DNA from: Thermodesulfatator indicus DSM 15286
GTDB lineage: Bacteria; Desulfobacterota; Thermodesulfobacteria; Thermodesulfobacteriales; Thermodesulfatatoraceae
Length of the DNA: 64,000 nucleotides
NCBI RefSeq assembly: GCF_000217795.1
Contig: NC_015681.1
Location: forward strand, 1,603,244 to 1,667,243
Direction of reading: 5' to 3'
In this document: positions 16,846 to 26,347 of the stretch, in pieces
How the letters are laid out: each line of letters opens with the position of its first letter
Position numbering within the stretch: the stretch's first letter is position 1
Program-made: the position numbers and the translations under genes
Notes under the pieces: model-generated
The model's input: only the letters and a program-made list of their open reading frames with translations
Database searches by the model: none
What the model was told of the DNA's origin: nothing

Positions 16846-17613
16846 TCAGGCCTCCACTATTTTTCGGCTGAAAAGAAGATAGGCCGTATGGCCTATCATT
16901 CTATCTTCCGGGCGGAATCTTTCAGGGTTTGTTTTATAAAATCTTAACATTATTTCCAGCACTTCCGTACCAGCAAAAGGCAATTTTTCCATGGCCTTTA
17001 AAGTTTCGCTTACCTGGTTGGCTGTAGGAAGGAGGATCCCTAAAGGGCAGCCAGGTTTTAAGGCCTGCCAAGCGGCCTCAAGCAAGTCCCAGGGAGTTTT
17101 TAAATCAAGAAATACGGCATCAACCTCTTCTTTTTCGTCAAATTTTTCTTGAGCTTCCCCTTTAAAAACTACCCTCTCCGCCAGGCCAAAGCGGTTTAGG
17201 TTTTCTTTAGCTACATTTTGAAAGCGTTTTTCTTTTTCGTAGCTAATCACCCGCCCTTCAGGGCCTACGGCGTAAGAAAAGGCCATAAGAAGGCTGCCTG
17301 AGCCTGTGCCACATTCAAGAATTGTTTTGCCTGGCCCTACGTTTAGGCGTAATAAAATGTAGCCTATGTCTTTCGGATAAATTATTTGAGTTACTCGCTT
17401 TAGTTTCATCAAGAAATCATAGATAGTAGGTTTAAGGGCAAAGGCTCTAGAGCCCTTGGCACCCTCTAAAACACTGCCAAATGGCTTGCCAATCAGTCCT
17501 TCAAGGTCGAAATTATCCCGGTGCGTTTGAAAATTTTTCTTTGAAACTTCTACTAAATAAGTTCTTCCCTCTTCAGTACAAAGGAGAATAAGATCTTGAG
17601 GGTTAATCTTCAT
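16846..17613 (-). CDS. trmI: tRNA (adenine-N1)-methyltransferase, TrmI-like
   Basis: SAM-dependent enzyme making m1A58 in tRNA, a modification important in thermophiles. Seen: a small N-terminal beta domain (DLILLCTEEGRTYLVEV), the conserved AFALKPTIYDFLMKLKRVTQIIYPKDIGYIL, then the SAM-binding ECGTGSGSLLMAFS, VISYEKEKRF and the catalytic-region DAVFLDLKTPWD. The C-terminus keeps FRPEDRMIGHTAYLLFSRK. I prefer the ATG at 17613 (MKINPQDL); a GTG at 17646 is possible but would overlap the aminopeptidase by 44 bases rather than 11. Cotranscribed with the aldolase and the aminopeptidase. Confidence 0.88.
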   Translation of the reverse strand: MKINPQDLILLCTEEGRTYLVEVSKKNFQTHRDNFDLEGLIGKPFGSVLEGAKGSRAFALKPTIYDFLMKLKRVTQIIYPKDIGYILLRLNVGPGKTILECGTGSGSLLMAFSYAVGPEGRVISYEKEKRFQNVAKENLNRFGLAERVVFKGEAQEKFDEKEEVDAVFLDLKTPWDLLEAAWQALKPGCPLGILLPTANQVSETLKAMEKLPFAGTEVLEIMLRFYKTNPERFRPEDRMIGHTAYLLFSRKIVEA

Positions 17614-19015
17614 TTTCCCCGGCCTCATAAAAGGCTTTATAGGCACGAAAAGTCATATAAAGGTCTCCTTTGTGGATAATTTCAAAAGGAGAATGCATGG
17701 AAAGAAGGGGAGGGCCACAGTCAATAATGTCCAGGCCATGATAGGCAAGATATTTGGCTACCGTTCCTCCGCCGCCTTCGTCAACTTTACCAAAAGAGGC
17801 AGCCTGCCACACAACTCGTGCCCGATTAAGCACACGCCTGAGCCAGCCTACGTACTCGGCGTGGGCGTCGCTAGCGGCGTACTTGCCTCCGTGGCCTGTG
17901 TACTTGGTAACCACTACACCATGGCCGATTTTGGCGTCATTTAATTTTTCGTGGACTTCTATGTAGAAGGGATCAATCCCTGCGGTGACATCAGCAGAAA
18001 TAGCCCTAGTTTTGAAAAGAGTATCAAGCACAATATCAGCAGCTGGGCTAATTCCCTGGAGTTTAAGAAGCTCGTAATAAATCTTTTCAAGAAGGCGGCT
18101 TTTGGCCCCGGTGTTTCCATCTGAACCTATTTCTTCTTTATCAAGGAAAAGGGCTACCGAGGTATAAAGGGGGGCTTCAAGGTTTAAGATAGCCGCTAGA
18201 GAAGCAAAGGCAGAGCTTCGGTCATCGTGGCCGTAGGCACCGATAAAGGCGCGGTCAAGCCCTACGTCCCGAGCCTCACCAGCCGGTACTATTTCAAGTT
18301 CTGCACTTATAAAGTCTTCTTCAACTAAGCCGTAACGTTCATTTAGAAGTTTTAAAATACCCAACTTAACTCGTTCTTTTTCTTCAGAATCGGGTAAAGG
18401 GATACCGCCAAAAAGAATATTTAATTTTTCACCCGGGATGGCCTCTGAGAGTTTTTTGTCTCCCTGAACTTTGCGGGCTAGATGTGGAAGAAGGTCGCAA
18501 ATGGTAAAGACCGGGTCTTTTGGGTCTTCCCCAATTTTTATTTGGATTTTTTCGCCATCAGCTTTTATTACTACACCGTGCAGGGCAAGGGGCATGGCTA
18601 CCCAGTGATACTTTTTAATACCACCATAATAATGTGTTTTAAGGTAGGCCATTTCAAATTCTTCAAAAAGGGGATGGAGCTTGAGGTCAAGCCTCGGGCA
18701 ATCAATGTGGCTGGCAATAAGCCTGACGCCTTCGGTCACGGGTTTACGACCAGCTACCACCGCAACCACTACTTTGTCGCGAAACACGTGATACCATCTG
18801 GTGCTGCTGGTCGGGCTAAAACCCCTTTTTTCCAGTAGTTTTACAGTTTCAGCAGCACATTCTCTTTCGGTTTTGGCGGCATTCAAAAAACTTTTGTAGT
18901 CTTCTGATAAGGTTTCAATGGCCTTTTTTTCGTCTTCATCAAGCTTGTCCCATACGTGGTGAGACTTATAGGCCAGTTTTTCTTTCAATTCTTTAAGTTT
19001 GTTTTTTTCAGTCAT
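17603..19015 (-). CDS. M18-family zinc aminopeptidase
   Basis: The 470-residue enzyme has the M18 metal-binding pattern: LIASHIDCPRLDLK (first His and Asp), FLDKEEIGSDGNTGA (Glu pair), IGAYGHDDRSSAFASLAA (Asp) and VTKYTGHGGKYAA with a late His. The size and the SHxDxPRLD motif fit aspartyl or broad-specificity aminopeptidase I. It is cytosolic with no signal sequence. AGGAGG lies just before the ATG. It sits between the Clp-fold protease gene (upstream, 9-base gap) and trmI (11-base overlap). Confidence 0.92.
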   Translation of the reverse strand: MTEKNKLKELKEKLAYKSHHVWDKLDEDEKKAIETLSEDYKSFLNAAKTERECAAETVKLLEKRGFSPTSSTRWYHVFRDKVVVAVVAGRKPVTEGVRLIASHIDCPRLDLKLHPLFEEFEMAYLKTHYYGGIKKYHWVAMPLALHGVVIKADGEKIQIKIGEDPKDPVFTICDLLPHLARKVQGDKKLSEAIPGEKLNILFGGIPLPDSEEKERVKLGILKLLNERYGLVEEDFISAELEIVPAGEARDVGLDRAFIGAYGHDDRSSAFASLAAILNLEAPLYTSVALFLDKEEIGSDGNTGAKSRLLEKIYYELLKLQGISPAADIVLDTLFKTRAISADVTAGIDPFYIEVHEKLNDAKIGHGVVVTKYTGHGGKYAASDAHAEYVGWLRRVLNRARVVWQAASFGKVDEGGGGTVAKYLAYHGLDIIDCGPPLLSMHSPFEIIHKGDLYMTFRAYKAFYEAGENED

Positions 19016-19024
19016 GTTATCCTC

Positions 19025-19876
19025 CTAGATTAAACTTTTCCCATTACCCCTTGGCGGAGTGCGTCTGGGTGATGGGGCAAATTCTACTGAGGGTTGCTGA
19101 CGCATGGGCTGTGGAAAAAGGCTCATGAGTTCGTATATTTCTTCAGGCATATTGTTGCTTACCGGAAGTCCCAGGGCTTTGGCTTCGTCAAAGGTTATAG
19201 GGTAATCGTGGGTCCAGCGCCCTTGAGACAAAAGTTTGGCCAGTTCTTTAACTTTTTCTTCAGGAAAGCGGCCGTTAAGGAGTTCTTCAAGGTTATATTC
19301 CATCTGGTTTAAGGCCTTTTCGGCCACATCGGCTAGAATCAGAGTTTCGTCGTCTATTTTGTCAAGAGGCTTGGTCTGGCGTACTTTTACCAGGGAAGCC
19401 GCCGGGAACTGCCCAACCTGAGGGTCCACAGGGCCTAAGACGGCGTGTTCATCCATGACGATTTCGTCAGCCGCCAGGGCTATTAGGGTACCACCACTCA
19501 TGGCGTAGTGAGGAACAAAGGCGGTGGTTTTGGCTTTGTGGCGCTTTAAGGCTTTGGCAATTTGCAACGAGGCGAGAACTAATCCTCCTGGAGTATGAAG
19601 GATAATGTCTATGGGAACATCAGGGTCAGTCATGTGGATAGCACGGATGACTTGTTCCGAATCATTTACATCTATAAAGCGCATAATGGGGAAACCTAAG
19701 AGGCTCATGGTTTCCTGGCGATGTACTAGAAGAATTACGCGAGACTTGCGTTTTTGTTCTAGTTTACGGATCATCCTTTGGCGAGCAGCTTCTAAAAACT
19801 TTTGGCGCAAAATAGGCTGCATCATCATGATCATAAAAATTAGCCAGAAAATATCAAAGCCTGATACTCCAGACAT
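19025..19876 (-). CDS. Membrane-anchored Clp-fold serine protease (SDH_sah family)
   Basis: The 283-residue protein starts with a hydrophobic segment (GFDIFWLIFMIMMMQPIL). Then comes a ClpP/SppA-like fold: DIILHTPGGLVLASLQIA, AFVPHYAMSGGTLIALAADEIVMD with the candidate nucleophilic Ser in MSGG, and AVLGPVDPQVGQ. This is the pattern of the SDH_sah (serine dehydrogenase proteinase) group of membrane-bound Clp-class proteases. The C-terminal tail is Pro/Arg rich. The rhomboid gene immediately upstream and the aminopeptidase downstream make a three-gene proteolysis group; a joint role in membrane-protein turnover is inferred. Confidence 0.85.
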   Translation of the reverse strand: MSGVSGFDIFWLIFMIMMMQPILRQKFLEAARQRMIRKLEQKRKSRVILLVHRQETMSLLGFPIMRFIDVNDSEQVIRAIHMTDPDVPIDIILHTPGGLVLASLQIAKALKRHKAKTTAFVPHYAMSGGTLIALAADEIVMDEHAVLGPVDPQVGQFPAASLVKVRQTKPLDKIDDETLILADVAEKALNQMEYNLEELLNGRFPEEKVKELAKLLSQGRWTHDYPITFDEAKALGLPVSNNMPEEIYELMSLFPQPMRQQPSVEFAPSPRRTPPRGNGKSLI

Positions 19877-19885
19877 AGGCTTCTC

Positions 19886-20626
19886 CTAACGATTTATTTT
19901 TTCACCTAAATTATAAGACACACCCCAGGGGCGTACTTCATCTGGGAAACAATTTTCCCCCACACAAAACAGGCGATGTAATAAAAGCCCCACTACAAAG
20001 CCACCTACGTGGGCCCACCAGGCCACTCCACCTACAATTTTTCCGTGAAGAATGGAAAGGGTACCTGAAAAGAGCTGTAGTAGATACCACCAGCCGATAT
20101 AAAGTACCGCTGGCATTTCGAAAAAGAAAGGAAAAAAGAAGATAGGGATCATGACGATGACTCTAGCCAAAGGGAAAAGTCCATAATAAGCGCCTAGAAC
20201 ACCAGAAATAGCTCCTGAGGCCCCGATCATAGGAATAGTGGAATCCGGGTGTAACCAAACGTGGACCAGGGTAGCAGCTATGCCGCACAATAGATAAAAA
20301 ACAAGGAAGCGCCTGTGCCCCATGCGGTCTTCTACGTTGTCTCCAAAAATCCAAAGTGTCCACATGTTTCCAAAAAGATGAATCCAGCCGCCGTGTAAAA
20401 ACATAGCGGTAAAGAGGGAGATTACATTTTGAAGAGCCACGCCAGCGTCTCCCAGCCCAAATTGAGTGATACGGGCTGGTACCACGCCAAAATTGATCAC
20501 TATGGCTTCGCGAACTTGAGCGGGTAAATTAAGCATAAGAATGAATATTAAACTGTTTAAAGCGATGAGGCTTACCGTGACTATTGGGAAGGTCTTTCTT
20601 GGGACTATGTCTTGTATGGGGATCAT
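19886..20626 (-). CDS. Rhomboid-family intramembrane serine protease
   Basis: The 246-residue protein has six hydrophobic helices. The rhomboid marks are WIHLFGNMWTLWIFGDNVED in the L1/TM2 region, the catalytic Ser in IGASGAISGVLGAYYGLFP, and the catalytic His in WWAHVGGFVVGLLLH. Rhomboids cut transmembrane substrates within the bilayer. The last bases of the HAD gene overlap its start (ATGA-type, 20623-20626), so they are translationally coupled. Substrate unknown. Confidence 0.92.
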   Translation of the reverse strand: MIPIQDIVPRKTFPIVTVSLIALNSLIFILMLNLPAQVREAIVINFGVVPARITQFGLGDAGVALQNVISLFTAMFLHGGWIHLFGNMWTLWIFGDNVEDRMGHRRFLVFYLLCGIAATLVHVWLHPDSTIPMIGASGAISGVLGAYYGLFPLARVIVMIPIFFFPFFFEMPAVLYIGWWYLLQLFSGTLSILHGKIVGGVAWWAHVGGFVVGLLLHRLFCVGENCFPDEVRPWGVSYNLGEKINR

Positions 20627-21675
20627 CCTAAAGCTCCTACAGCTTCTCCTCTAACATTTTTACGGAAACTTTCACTTTTAGAAACCAGAGCTTCAAAGTC
20701 TTCTTGGTTGATCAAGCCAAACTCAAAATCTTTTGCCCAATCCTTTAGAGATTTCGGTAATTTATGACAAATTTTGAAATTTTTCTGACTAGCCTGTTGG
20801 ACTAAAGCCTCACGTCCTCCTTCAGAAAAAATTATTCCCAAACAGGAGTGAAAAGCTGCCTGAGGAGCCAGGGCATAAAATTCAGCGGCCCGCAAGGCGT
20901 AACGGTTACCGTTAAAGGAGACGGCTCCGCCTTTTTCTTTTACCAATTCAAAGACCTGGACGTCGGTGATGCTATCCCCAATGTAAAGGATTTCTTCTAA
21001 GGAAAGTCCGGTAACAGAGAGGCTCTTTTTTACGGCTTTGGCCTTTTCCGTGCCTCCTATGGGATTTACTTCGTTTAGAAAATACCCGGCGTTTGTTTCA
21101 GGAATAATTTTCCAGAATATTTCATCTAGTTTAAGAATTACCTTTTGGCTTTCAGGAGGAAGATCAGTCAAGCCCTGAGCCTCGTGGGGAATTTCAATCA
21201 TGGGAAGGTTGGCTATCTCTTGAGCAAGTTTTTGTAGAAGTTTCTTTTCTTCAGGAAGTAGTTTTACCTGTTCTAAATCTACCCAGGTGCAAAATATATT
21301 TTCCATAGGAAAACCAGAAACTTCGCTTAGGGCTTCTAAATAAGGCCGATAACTGGTGCTGATAATAAAGGTCGGCCAGGTATCTTTAGCAAAACGCAAA
21401 AATGGTAGGGCTTCTGGGAGCACTTTTAGTGTCTTTTTCGAAAATTCACGCATTAAATCGTTGGTAACATCGTAGGCCTTTAAAAAGGGTAAAATCAATT
21501 TTAGAGTATCACCAGCTTTATAGCCAGAGCGCTTTTCAACATCCGCTAGGAAATCGTCGTATTTAGAAATAAGAGCGAAAAATTTATCCCCGTTGGGGAT
21601 AAAAGCCTCACAAAGTTCAAAGGCATTGTCGTTCAAAGTCAGTGGGCCTTCACAGTCCAAATTCAACTGCGGCAT
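20623..21675 (-). CDS. HAD-family protein, EhaR-like
   Basis: The 350-residue protein begins MPQLNLDCEGPLTLNDNAFEL, where the usual HAD DxD is DCE. It continues with FIISTSYRPYLEAL (motif II Thr/Ser) and ILYIGDSITDVQVFEL (motif IV Asp pair). This start is characteristic of the archaeal group annotated as energy-converting hydrogenase A subunit R, a name based on neighbourhood in methanogens, not on a shown hydrogenase role. No hydrogenase genes are nearby here. A phosphatase-type activity is likely from the fold; the substrate is unknown. Confidence 0.72.
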   Translation of the reverse strand: MPQLNLDCEGPLTLNDNAFELCEAFIPNGDKFFALISKYDDFLADVEKRSGYKAGDTLKLILPFLKAYDVTNDLMREFSKKTLKVLPEALPFLRFAKDTWPTFIISTSYRPYLEALSEVSGFPMENIFCTWVDLEQVKLLPEEKKLLQKLAQEIANLPMIEIPHEAQGLTDLPPESQKVILKLDEIFWKIIPETNAGYFLNEVNPIGGTEKAKAVKKSLSVTGLSLEEILYIGDSITDVQVFELVKEKGGAVSFNGNRYALRAAEFYALAPQAAFHSCLGIIFSEGGREALVQQASQKNFKICHKLPKSLKDWAKDFEFGLINQEDFEALVSKSESFRKNVRGEAVGALG

Positions 21676-21750
21676 ACTTACACCTCCTTTTGCTCTTTTC
21701 TAATAAATTTTTCTAGGATAATCTAGCCATAAAAGAGAAAGGGAAGGGGA

Positions 21751-22236
21751 ATGACAAAACCAAGAAGGTCCTGGCTGGATATTCTTTTCCAGGAGCAGTT
21801 TTTAAAGGTAGAAAGATTTTTGTATATCTTGGTGGCTGTCTTAATTTTGATAGCGTCAGCCGTGGTTATCGGGGATGGAGCTCTCGCTCTTTATCACCTA
21901 CTGGTAGATGCTCACGATTTTACCCACGGTATTCTCAAGGTGATGGACCGGTTTCTTCTGGCCCTCATGTTTCTTGAAATCCTCCATACAGTACAAATTA
22001 TCTTTGGTGAGGAACATCATCTGGCCTGTGTAGAACCTTTTATTATGGTAGCTATTATAGCTTCGGTAAGGCGTCTTTTGATCCTATCCTTTGAAATCTC
22101 TCATGCTGGTCAAATTCCTCTTGAAAGGCTTAAGTTTTACCTGATGGAAATGCTCATAATAGGCTTTTTGATTATCTGTTTAGTAACGGCGGTTATTTTC
22201 CTCCGCCGTTCTAGAGAAAGAAGGAGGCAAGGTTAA
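21751..22236 (+). CDS. PsiE-family membrane protein
   Basis: A 161-residue membrane protein with four hydrophobic helices. The PsiE-like pattern [42 protein letters not shown] covers the second and third helices, here described at about residues 66-108. The family is named for phosphate starvation induction in E. coli but has no defined biochemical role. Its TAA shares one base with the guaA ATG (22236), so they are coupled. A GGGAAGGGG ribosome site precedes the ATG. Confidence 0.75.
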   Translation: MTKPRRSWLDILFQEQFLKVERFLYILVAVLILIASAVVIGDGALALYHLLVDAHDFTHGILKVMDRFLLALMFLEILHTVQIIFGEEHHLACVEPFIMVAIIASVRRLLILSFEISHAGQIPLERLKFYLMEMLIIGFLIICLVTAVIFLRRSRERRRQG

Positions 22237-23783
22237 TGGAACAAGGAGATCGTATTTTAGTGCTGGATTTTGGCTCGCAAACTACCCAGCTCATTGCCAG
22301 GCGGGTAAGGGAGCTTCACGTCTACAGTGAAATTAAACCATGTGTCGCTTCTATTGAAGAAATTAAGGCCTTTTCTCCGAGAGGTATAATCCTTTCAGGC
22401 GGGCCAGCCAGTGTCTATGATGAACATGCCCCTAAAATTCCCAAAGAGATTTTTTCTTTAGGGGTGCCAGTTCTTGGTATTTGCTACGGTATGCAACTCA
22501 TGACCCACCTTTTGGGGGGAAAGGTTGAAGCCAGTGCTAAAAGAGAATTTGGTCCAGCTGAATTAAAAATACTTGATAATAGCGATCTTTTTTACGGCCT
22601 GTCTCTTGATAGAAGTTACCGTGTTTGGATGAGCCACGGTGACAGAGTAGAAGCCCTCCCTCAAGGCTTTGAAGCCATTGCTGAAAGTGAACATTCTCCT
22701 TATGCGGCCATAAAAAATTCTGAAACTCGCTTATACGGAGTTCAGTTTCATCCTGAAGTAGCTCATACCGAAATAGGCCGAGAGGTGCTTTCTAATTTTG
22801 TTTTACGCATTTGTGGCTGTAAACCTACCTGGACCATGAAATCTTTTATTGAAAGAGTGGTAGAAGAAATTCGCCAAAAAGTTGGCCCGGAAGAGAAAGT
22901 CATCTGTGCCCTTTCAGGGGGTATTGATTCTACGGTTACGGCGGTTTTGGTTCATCGGGCCATAGGGGAGAGATTAGTTTGTATCTTTGTCAATAACGGC
23001 CTTTTGCGCAAAGGCGAAGTGGAAAGTGTCTTAAATCTTATGGCCTCTCTTGGCCTTAATCTGCGTTATGTGGATGCTTCCGAGCGTTTTCTTGAACGCC
23101 TGAAAGGGGTTACTGACCCTGAGAAGAAAAGGCAAATTATTGGTCATACTTTTATTGAAATTTTTGAAGAAGAAGCCAAGAAAGTGGGCGATGTAACTTA
23201 CCTGGCCCAAGGAACTCTTTATCCTGACGTAATAGAAAGTGTTTCTTTTAAAGGCCCTTCGGCTACCATAAAGACTCATCATAATGTTGGAGCCCTACCT
23301 GAACGCATGAAACTTAAACTGATTGAGCCGTTGCGCGAGCTTTTCAAGGATGAAGTACGCGAGATTGCCCGTGAATTAGGGCTTCCTGAAGACATTATCT
23401 ATCGTCAGCCTTTCCCTGGCCCAGGGCTTGCCATTCGTATTTTAGGTGAAGTTACAAAAGATAGGCTTGAAATCTTGAGAGAAGCTGATGCTATCGTGCT
23501 TGAAGAGATTAAAAAAAGCGGCTGGTATCGTAAGGTCTGGCAGAGTTTTGCCGTGCTTTTGCCTATTAGAACCGTAGGTGTTATGGGGGACTACCGTACC
23601 TACGAACACGTTATAGCCATTCGTTGTGTGGATAGTGTGGACGCCATGACGGCTGACTGGACCAGGCTCCCTTATGACCTTTTAGCCCGTCTTTCTAACC
23701 GCATTATCAACGAAGTGCGTGGCGTCAACCGCGTGGTCTACGATATTTCTTCAAAACCGCCAGCTACTATTGAGTGGGAATAA
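22236..23783 (+). CDS. guaA: GMP synthase (glutamine-hydrolysing)
   Basis: GuaA converts XMP to GMP using ATP and glutamine. The 515-residue protein shows the class I glutaminase domain first ([17 protein letters not shown], catalytic Cys in [11 protein letters not shown], His in [12 protein letters not shown]). The ATP-pyrophosphatase domain follows, with the P-loop [16 protein letters not shown], and then the dimerisation domain with [14 protein letters not shown] and the C-terminal [10 protein letters not shown]. Length and domain order match the family. A strong terminator follows directly. Confidence 0.97.
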   Translation: MEQGDRILVLDFGSQTTQLIARRVRELHVYSEIKPCVASIEEIKAFSPRGIILSGGPASVYDEHAPKIPKEIFSLGVPVLGICYGMQLMTHLLGGKVEASAKREFGPAELKILDNSDLFYGLSLDRSYRVWMSHGDRVEALPQGFEAIAESEHSPYAAIKNSETRLYGVQFHPEVAHTEIGREVLSNFVLRICGCKPTWTMKSFIERVVEEIRQKVGPEEKVICALSGGIDSTVTAVLVHRAIGERLVCIFVNNGLLRKGEVESVLNLMASLGLNLRYVDASERFLERLKGVTDPEKKRQIIGHTFIEIFEEEAKKVGDVTYLAQGTLYPDVIESVSFKGPSATIKTHHNVGALPERMKLKLIEPLRELFKDEVREIARELGLPEDIIYRQPFPGPGLAIRILGEVTKDRLEILREADAIVLEEIKKSGWYRKVWQSFAVLLPIRTVGVMGDYRTYEHVIAIRCVDSVDAMTADWTRLPYDLLARLSNRIINEVRGVNRVVYDISSKPPATIEWE

Positions 23784-23784
23784 T

Positions 23785-23816
23785 TTGAATGGGGGGCGTT
23801 AGCCCCCTCAATTTTT
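23785..23816. terminator. Intrinsic terminator between guaA and rubrerythrin
   Basis: GGGGGC (23792-23797) pairs with GCCCCC (23802-23807) around GTTA. An outer TTGA/TCAA pairing and five Ts on the guaA side complete it. It lies in the convergent gap and probably serves both genes, though the T-tract is better for guaA. Confidence 0.88.
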
Positions 23817-24387
23817 ACCAGGGTTCTACGTAAAGTTCGAAGTAAGCCCGGGCGTGAGCACAAGCCGGGCATTCTTCAGGGGCTTCAAGGCCTTCGTGAA
23901 TATAACCACAGTTGCGGCAGCGCCATTTTACTTCCATTTCTCGCTTAAAAACTCGTCCTTCTTCAATTAAACGGGCAAAGGCCTCGTAGCGACGCTCATG
24001 ATATTTTTCAGCCACCGCAATACGTTCAAAAATACCGGCAATTTCAGGAAAGCCTTCCTGACGAGCAATTTCGGCAAATTCTGGATACATTTCTTTCCAT
24101 TCGTAATTTTCTCCGGCGGCGGCGTGCTTTAAGTTTTCCAAAGTGGTGCCTATTTTACCCGCCGGGAAAGAAGCACATATTTCGAGATCTCCTCCTTCTA
24201 AAAGCTTAAAAAGCCTTTTGGCGTGCTCTTTTTCGTGATTGGCGGTTTCTTCAAAAATATGGGCAATCTGCACAAAACCTTCCTTTTTGGCCACCGAAGC
24301 AAAGTAAGTGTAGCGGTTTCGGGCTTGAGACTCCCCCGCAAAGGCCTTAAGTAGATTTTTTTCCGTCTTCGTGCCTTTAATCTTCAT
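23815..24387 (-). CDS. rbr: Rubrerythrin
   Basis: Rubrerythrin is a non-haem diiron peroxidase that removes hydrogen peroxide in anaerobes. The 190-residue protein has the ferritin-like diiron domain ([20 protein letters not shown], then [19 protein letters not shown] with the ExxH motif, and [17 protein letters not shown] as second ExxH) and a C-terminal rubredoxin-like domain with CRNC and CPAC cysteine pairs. Full length; no membrane anchor. Ribosome site GGAGGT before the ATG. Consistent with an obligate anaerobe. Confidence 0.96.
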   Translation of the reverse strand: MKIKGTKTEKNLLKAFAGESQARNRYTYFASVAKKEGFVQIAHIFEETANHEKEHAKRLFKLLEGGDLEICASFPAGKIGTTLENLKHAAAGENYEWKEMYPEFAEIARQEGFPEIAGIFERIAVAEKYHERRYEAFARLIEEGRVFKREMEVKWRCRNCGYIHEGLEAPEECPACAHARAYFELYVEPW

Positions 24388-24470
24388 CTTTACCTCCTGG
24401 TTTTATCTAGTTTTTTATTTGTTCACTAGGATTTTAACTTATAAAAAAATTTGTCAATAATAATTCTAAA

Positions 24471-25481
24471 TTAGATAGCAAAATCAAATTCTTTTTTTAG
24501 CTCGCGTGATAGTAGAGCCAGGACCATGTCCTGCGGGCTCTTGTTTTGATAAAGCACCTGATAAACCGCGTCACAAATAGGTGTTTCTACTTTTACCTGC
24601 TCAGAAAGCTTTTTTACGGAAGAGGTAGTGCGCACACCTTCAGCCACTTGCGTAAGGTCAGCCAGAATGTCTTCTAGTTTTTCTCCCCGGCCAAGGCGTA
24701 AACCGACGGTGCGGTTACGAGAAAGTGAACCTGTGCAGGTTAAAACCAGGTCTCCCATGCCCGCCAGGCCTGAAAAAGTAAGGGGATTAGCCCCCAGTTT
24801 TACTCCCAGGCGTGATATTTCCGCAAGGCCTCTGGTAATAAGGGCGGCTCTGGCGTTTAAACCCAATTCAAGGCCGTCAGATATACCTACGGCTATGGCG
24901 ATAACGTTTTTTAGGGCCCCTGCCAGCTCAACACCAATAACATCAAAGCTACGATAAGTGCGAAAATATTGGCTGGCAAAGGTTTTTTGCACAAAAGAGC
25001 AAATATCTTCTTCGTAGCCAGCAATGGTTACCGCGGTGGGAAGCCTTTTGGCAACCTCTTCAGCAAAGCTTGGACCCGATAATACCGTATAAAAGCTATG
25101 CCAAGCAGGAGTTAAAACCTCATTTACCACCTGGCTCATAGTAGAAAGACTTTTTTCTTCAATGCCTTTTATGGTGGAAACTAGAGGTACTGGCTTTTCT
25201 GGTAGGTCTTTACTTAGGGCTTTTAATGTTTCGCGTAAGGCGTGAGAGGGAACGGCGAAAACAATGAGTTCAGCTTTTTTGAGAACTTTAGGTTCTAAAG
25301 CGGCTTTTAGATTATGGGGTAGTTTGATTTTAGGTAAGTAAAATGGATTTTCGTGCCGCTCATTTATACTATCACAAACTTCTTTACGCCTGGCCAGCAG
25401 CCAAACTTGATTTTCTTTTTCAGCTAAAAGCTTTCCCAGGGCCGTGCCCCAACTTCCTGCGCCGATGATAACGACCTTCAT
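24471..25481 (-). CDS. gpsA: NAD(P)-dependent glycerol-3-phosphate dehydrogenase
   Basis: GpsA makes sn-glycerol 3-phosphate from DHAP for phospholipids. The protein begins MKVVIIGAGSWGTALGKLL with the dinucleotide-binding motif. It contains KGIEEKSLSTMSQVV, VLSGPSFAEEVA, the catalytic Lys in GVELAGALKNVIAIAVGI, and FSGLAGMGDLVLTC. I prefer the ATG at 25481; a TTG at 25490 is in frame but no clear ribosome site supports either. Full length. Confidence 0.95.
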   Translation of the reverse strand: MKVVIIGAGSWGTALGKLLAEKENQVWLLARRKEVCDSINERHENPFYLPKIKLPHNLKAALEPKVLKKAELIVFAVPSHALRETLKALSKDLPEKPVPLVSTIKGIEEKSLSTMSQVVNEVLTPAWHSFYTVLSGPSFAEEVAKRLPTAVTIAGYEEDICSFVQKTFASQYFRTYRSFDVIGVELAGALKNVIAIAVGISDGLELGLNARAALITRGLAEISRLGVKLGANPLTFSGLAGMGDLVLTCTGSLSRNRTVGLRLGRGEKLEDILADLTQVAEGVRTTSSVKKLSEQVKVETPICDAVYQVLYQNKSPQDMVLALLSRELKKEFDFAI

Positions 25482-25557
25482 GAAATACAATTTAAATATC
25501 TATTTGGTTAAAAATAAACCATTAGCCGGAAAAATTTAAAAATTTATTTTAACGAGC

Positions 25558-25967
25558 TCAATTAAATAGTTTAAATAGACGACAAATGGCATTGTCATTG
25601 TGAACAAAGCAATCCTTGTCTTTTGCCGTTTTCAATAAAAGATCTATAACCGCCAAATGGATACTATCATAGGCCTTCAGAGCAAAAGCTTTCGCAAAGT
25701 CACTCGCTCGCTCTAAAAGACTTTGGTTAAGGCCAATTTTCATATAGTGAGGCCAATCTTTTTTAAAATCTTCCTGGATGTTTTCTAAAATTTCTTCAGA
25801 AATAACGCCTTCACGAAATAGACGGGCAAAGGCTGCCTGAACCTCTACATAAGCGATTAAATGTGTAGCGACAATCTCTGCCTCAAAGACAGCCTGTTCA
25901 ACGGTTAAGCTATGTTCTTCTTTTACATAGAGCTTTACTAAGCAGAAGTATCTAAATAGAGAATCAC
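25558..25967 (-). pseudogene. vapC: VapC-like PIN-domain toxin gene, frameshifted
   Basis: The gene starts with GTG at 25967, overlapping the antitoxin TGA in a GTGA junction, and reads VILYLDTSA, the canonical start of VapC PIN toxins, then stops at TAG (25938-25940). One base back, the reading frame continues LVKLYVKEEHS and on to a normal PIN end. So a single base is missing near 25940/25941. The rest holds the expected acidic residues: first Asp in LYLDTS, Glu in YVEVQAAF, Asp in YDSIHLAVID and Asp in VHNDNAI. Either a real loss-of-function mutation, a sequencing error, or recoding. The site (TCTGCTTAG) is not a classic slippery heptamer. Confidence 0.75.
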
Positions 25968-26224
25968 CGGCGGTCCTCCAAGATCCGCTCGGCCATTCTT
26001 TTACCGAATATTTTTGGTCGAGCCCGTCCACCTTTGGGCTTCCCACCATCCCAGCTGACCAATCCTTTGGCAATCAAGGCCTCGATTCCGGTTTTATGTT
26101 CTCCGGCGGGACAAAGCTTGGCTATCAGCCGGCGATGGCGTGTGATTTCAATAATTTTCCCCTGTTTGACCTCTTTTAAATAACGAGACAGATTGCTTTT
26201 AAGCTCTCTCACCGAAACTTGCAT
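25964..26224 (-). CDS. Phd/YefM-type antitoxin
   Basis: The 86-residue protein starts MQVSVRELKSNLSRYLKEV and continues GKIIEITRHRRLIAKLCPA, a classic Phd/YefM DNA-binding domain. The C-terminal tail (KPKGGRARPKIFGKRMAERILEDRR) is basic and likely wraps the toxin. I chose the ATG at 26224 because AGAGGT lies just before it. It is the first gene of a toxin-antitoxin pair, and its partner toxin gene carries a frameshift. The unit sits at the edge of the defence island. Autoregulation is likely by family. Confidence 0.85.
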   Translation of the reverse strand: MQVSVRELKSNLSRYLKEVKQGKIIEITRHRRLIAKLCPAGEHKTGIEALIAKGLVSWDGGKPKGGRARPKIFGKRMAERILEDRR

Positions 26225-26347
26225 AATACCTCTTCTGGCATAATTGTGGCCATATTTTAACACATGAGGCTACATTTGGTATCTAGCACATTTTTATACA
26301 CGACTCATCCGATAGCCGCCAGCTCCCAGGTCTTGCGCCATACGTAT

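Noticed and set aside
25938-25946. Programmed -1 frameshifting in vapC
   Set aside because: The local sequence is not a slippery heptamer and no stimulatory hairpin was seen, so mutation or sequencing error is more likely.
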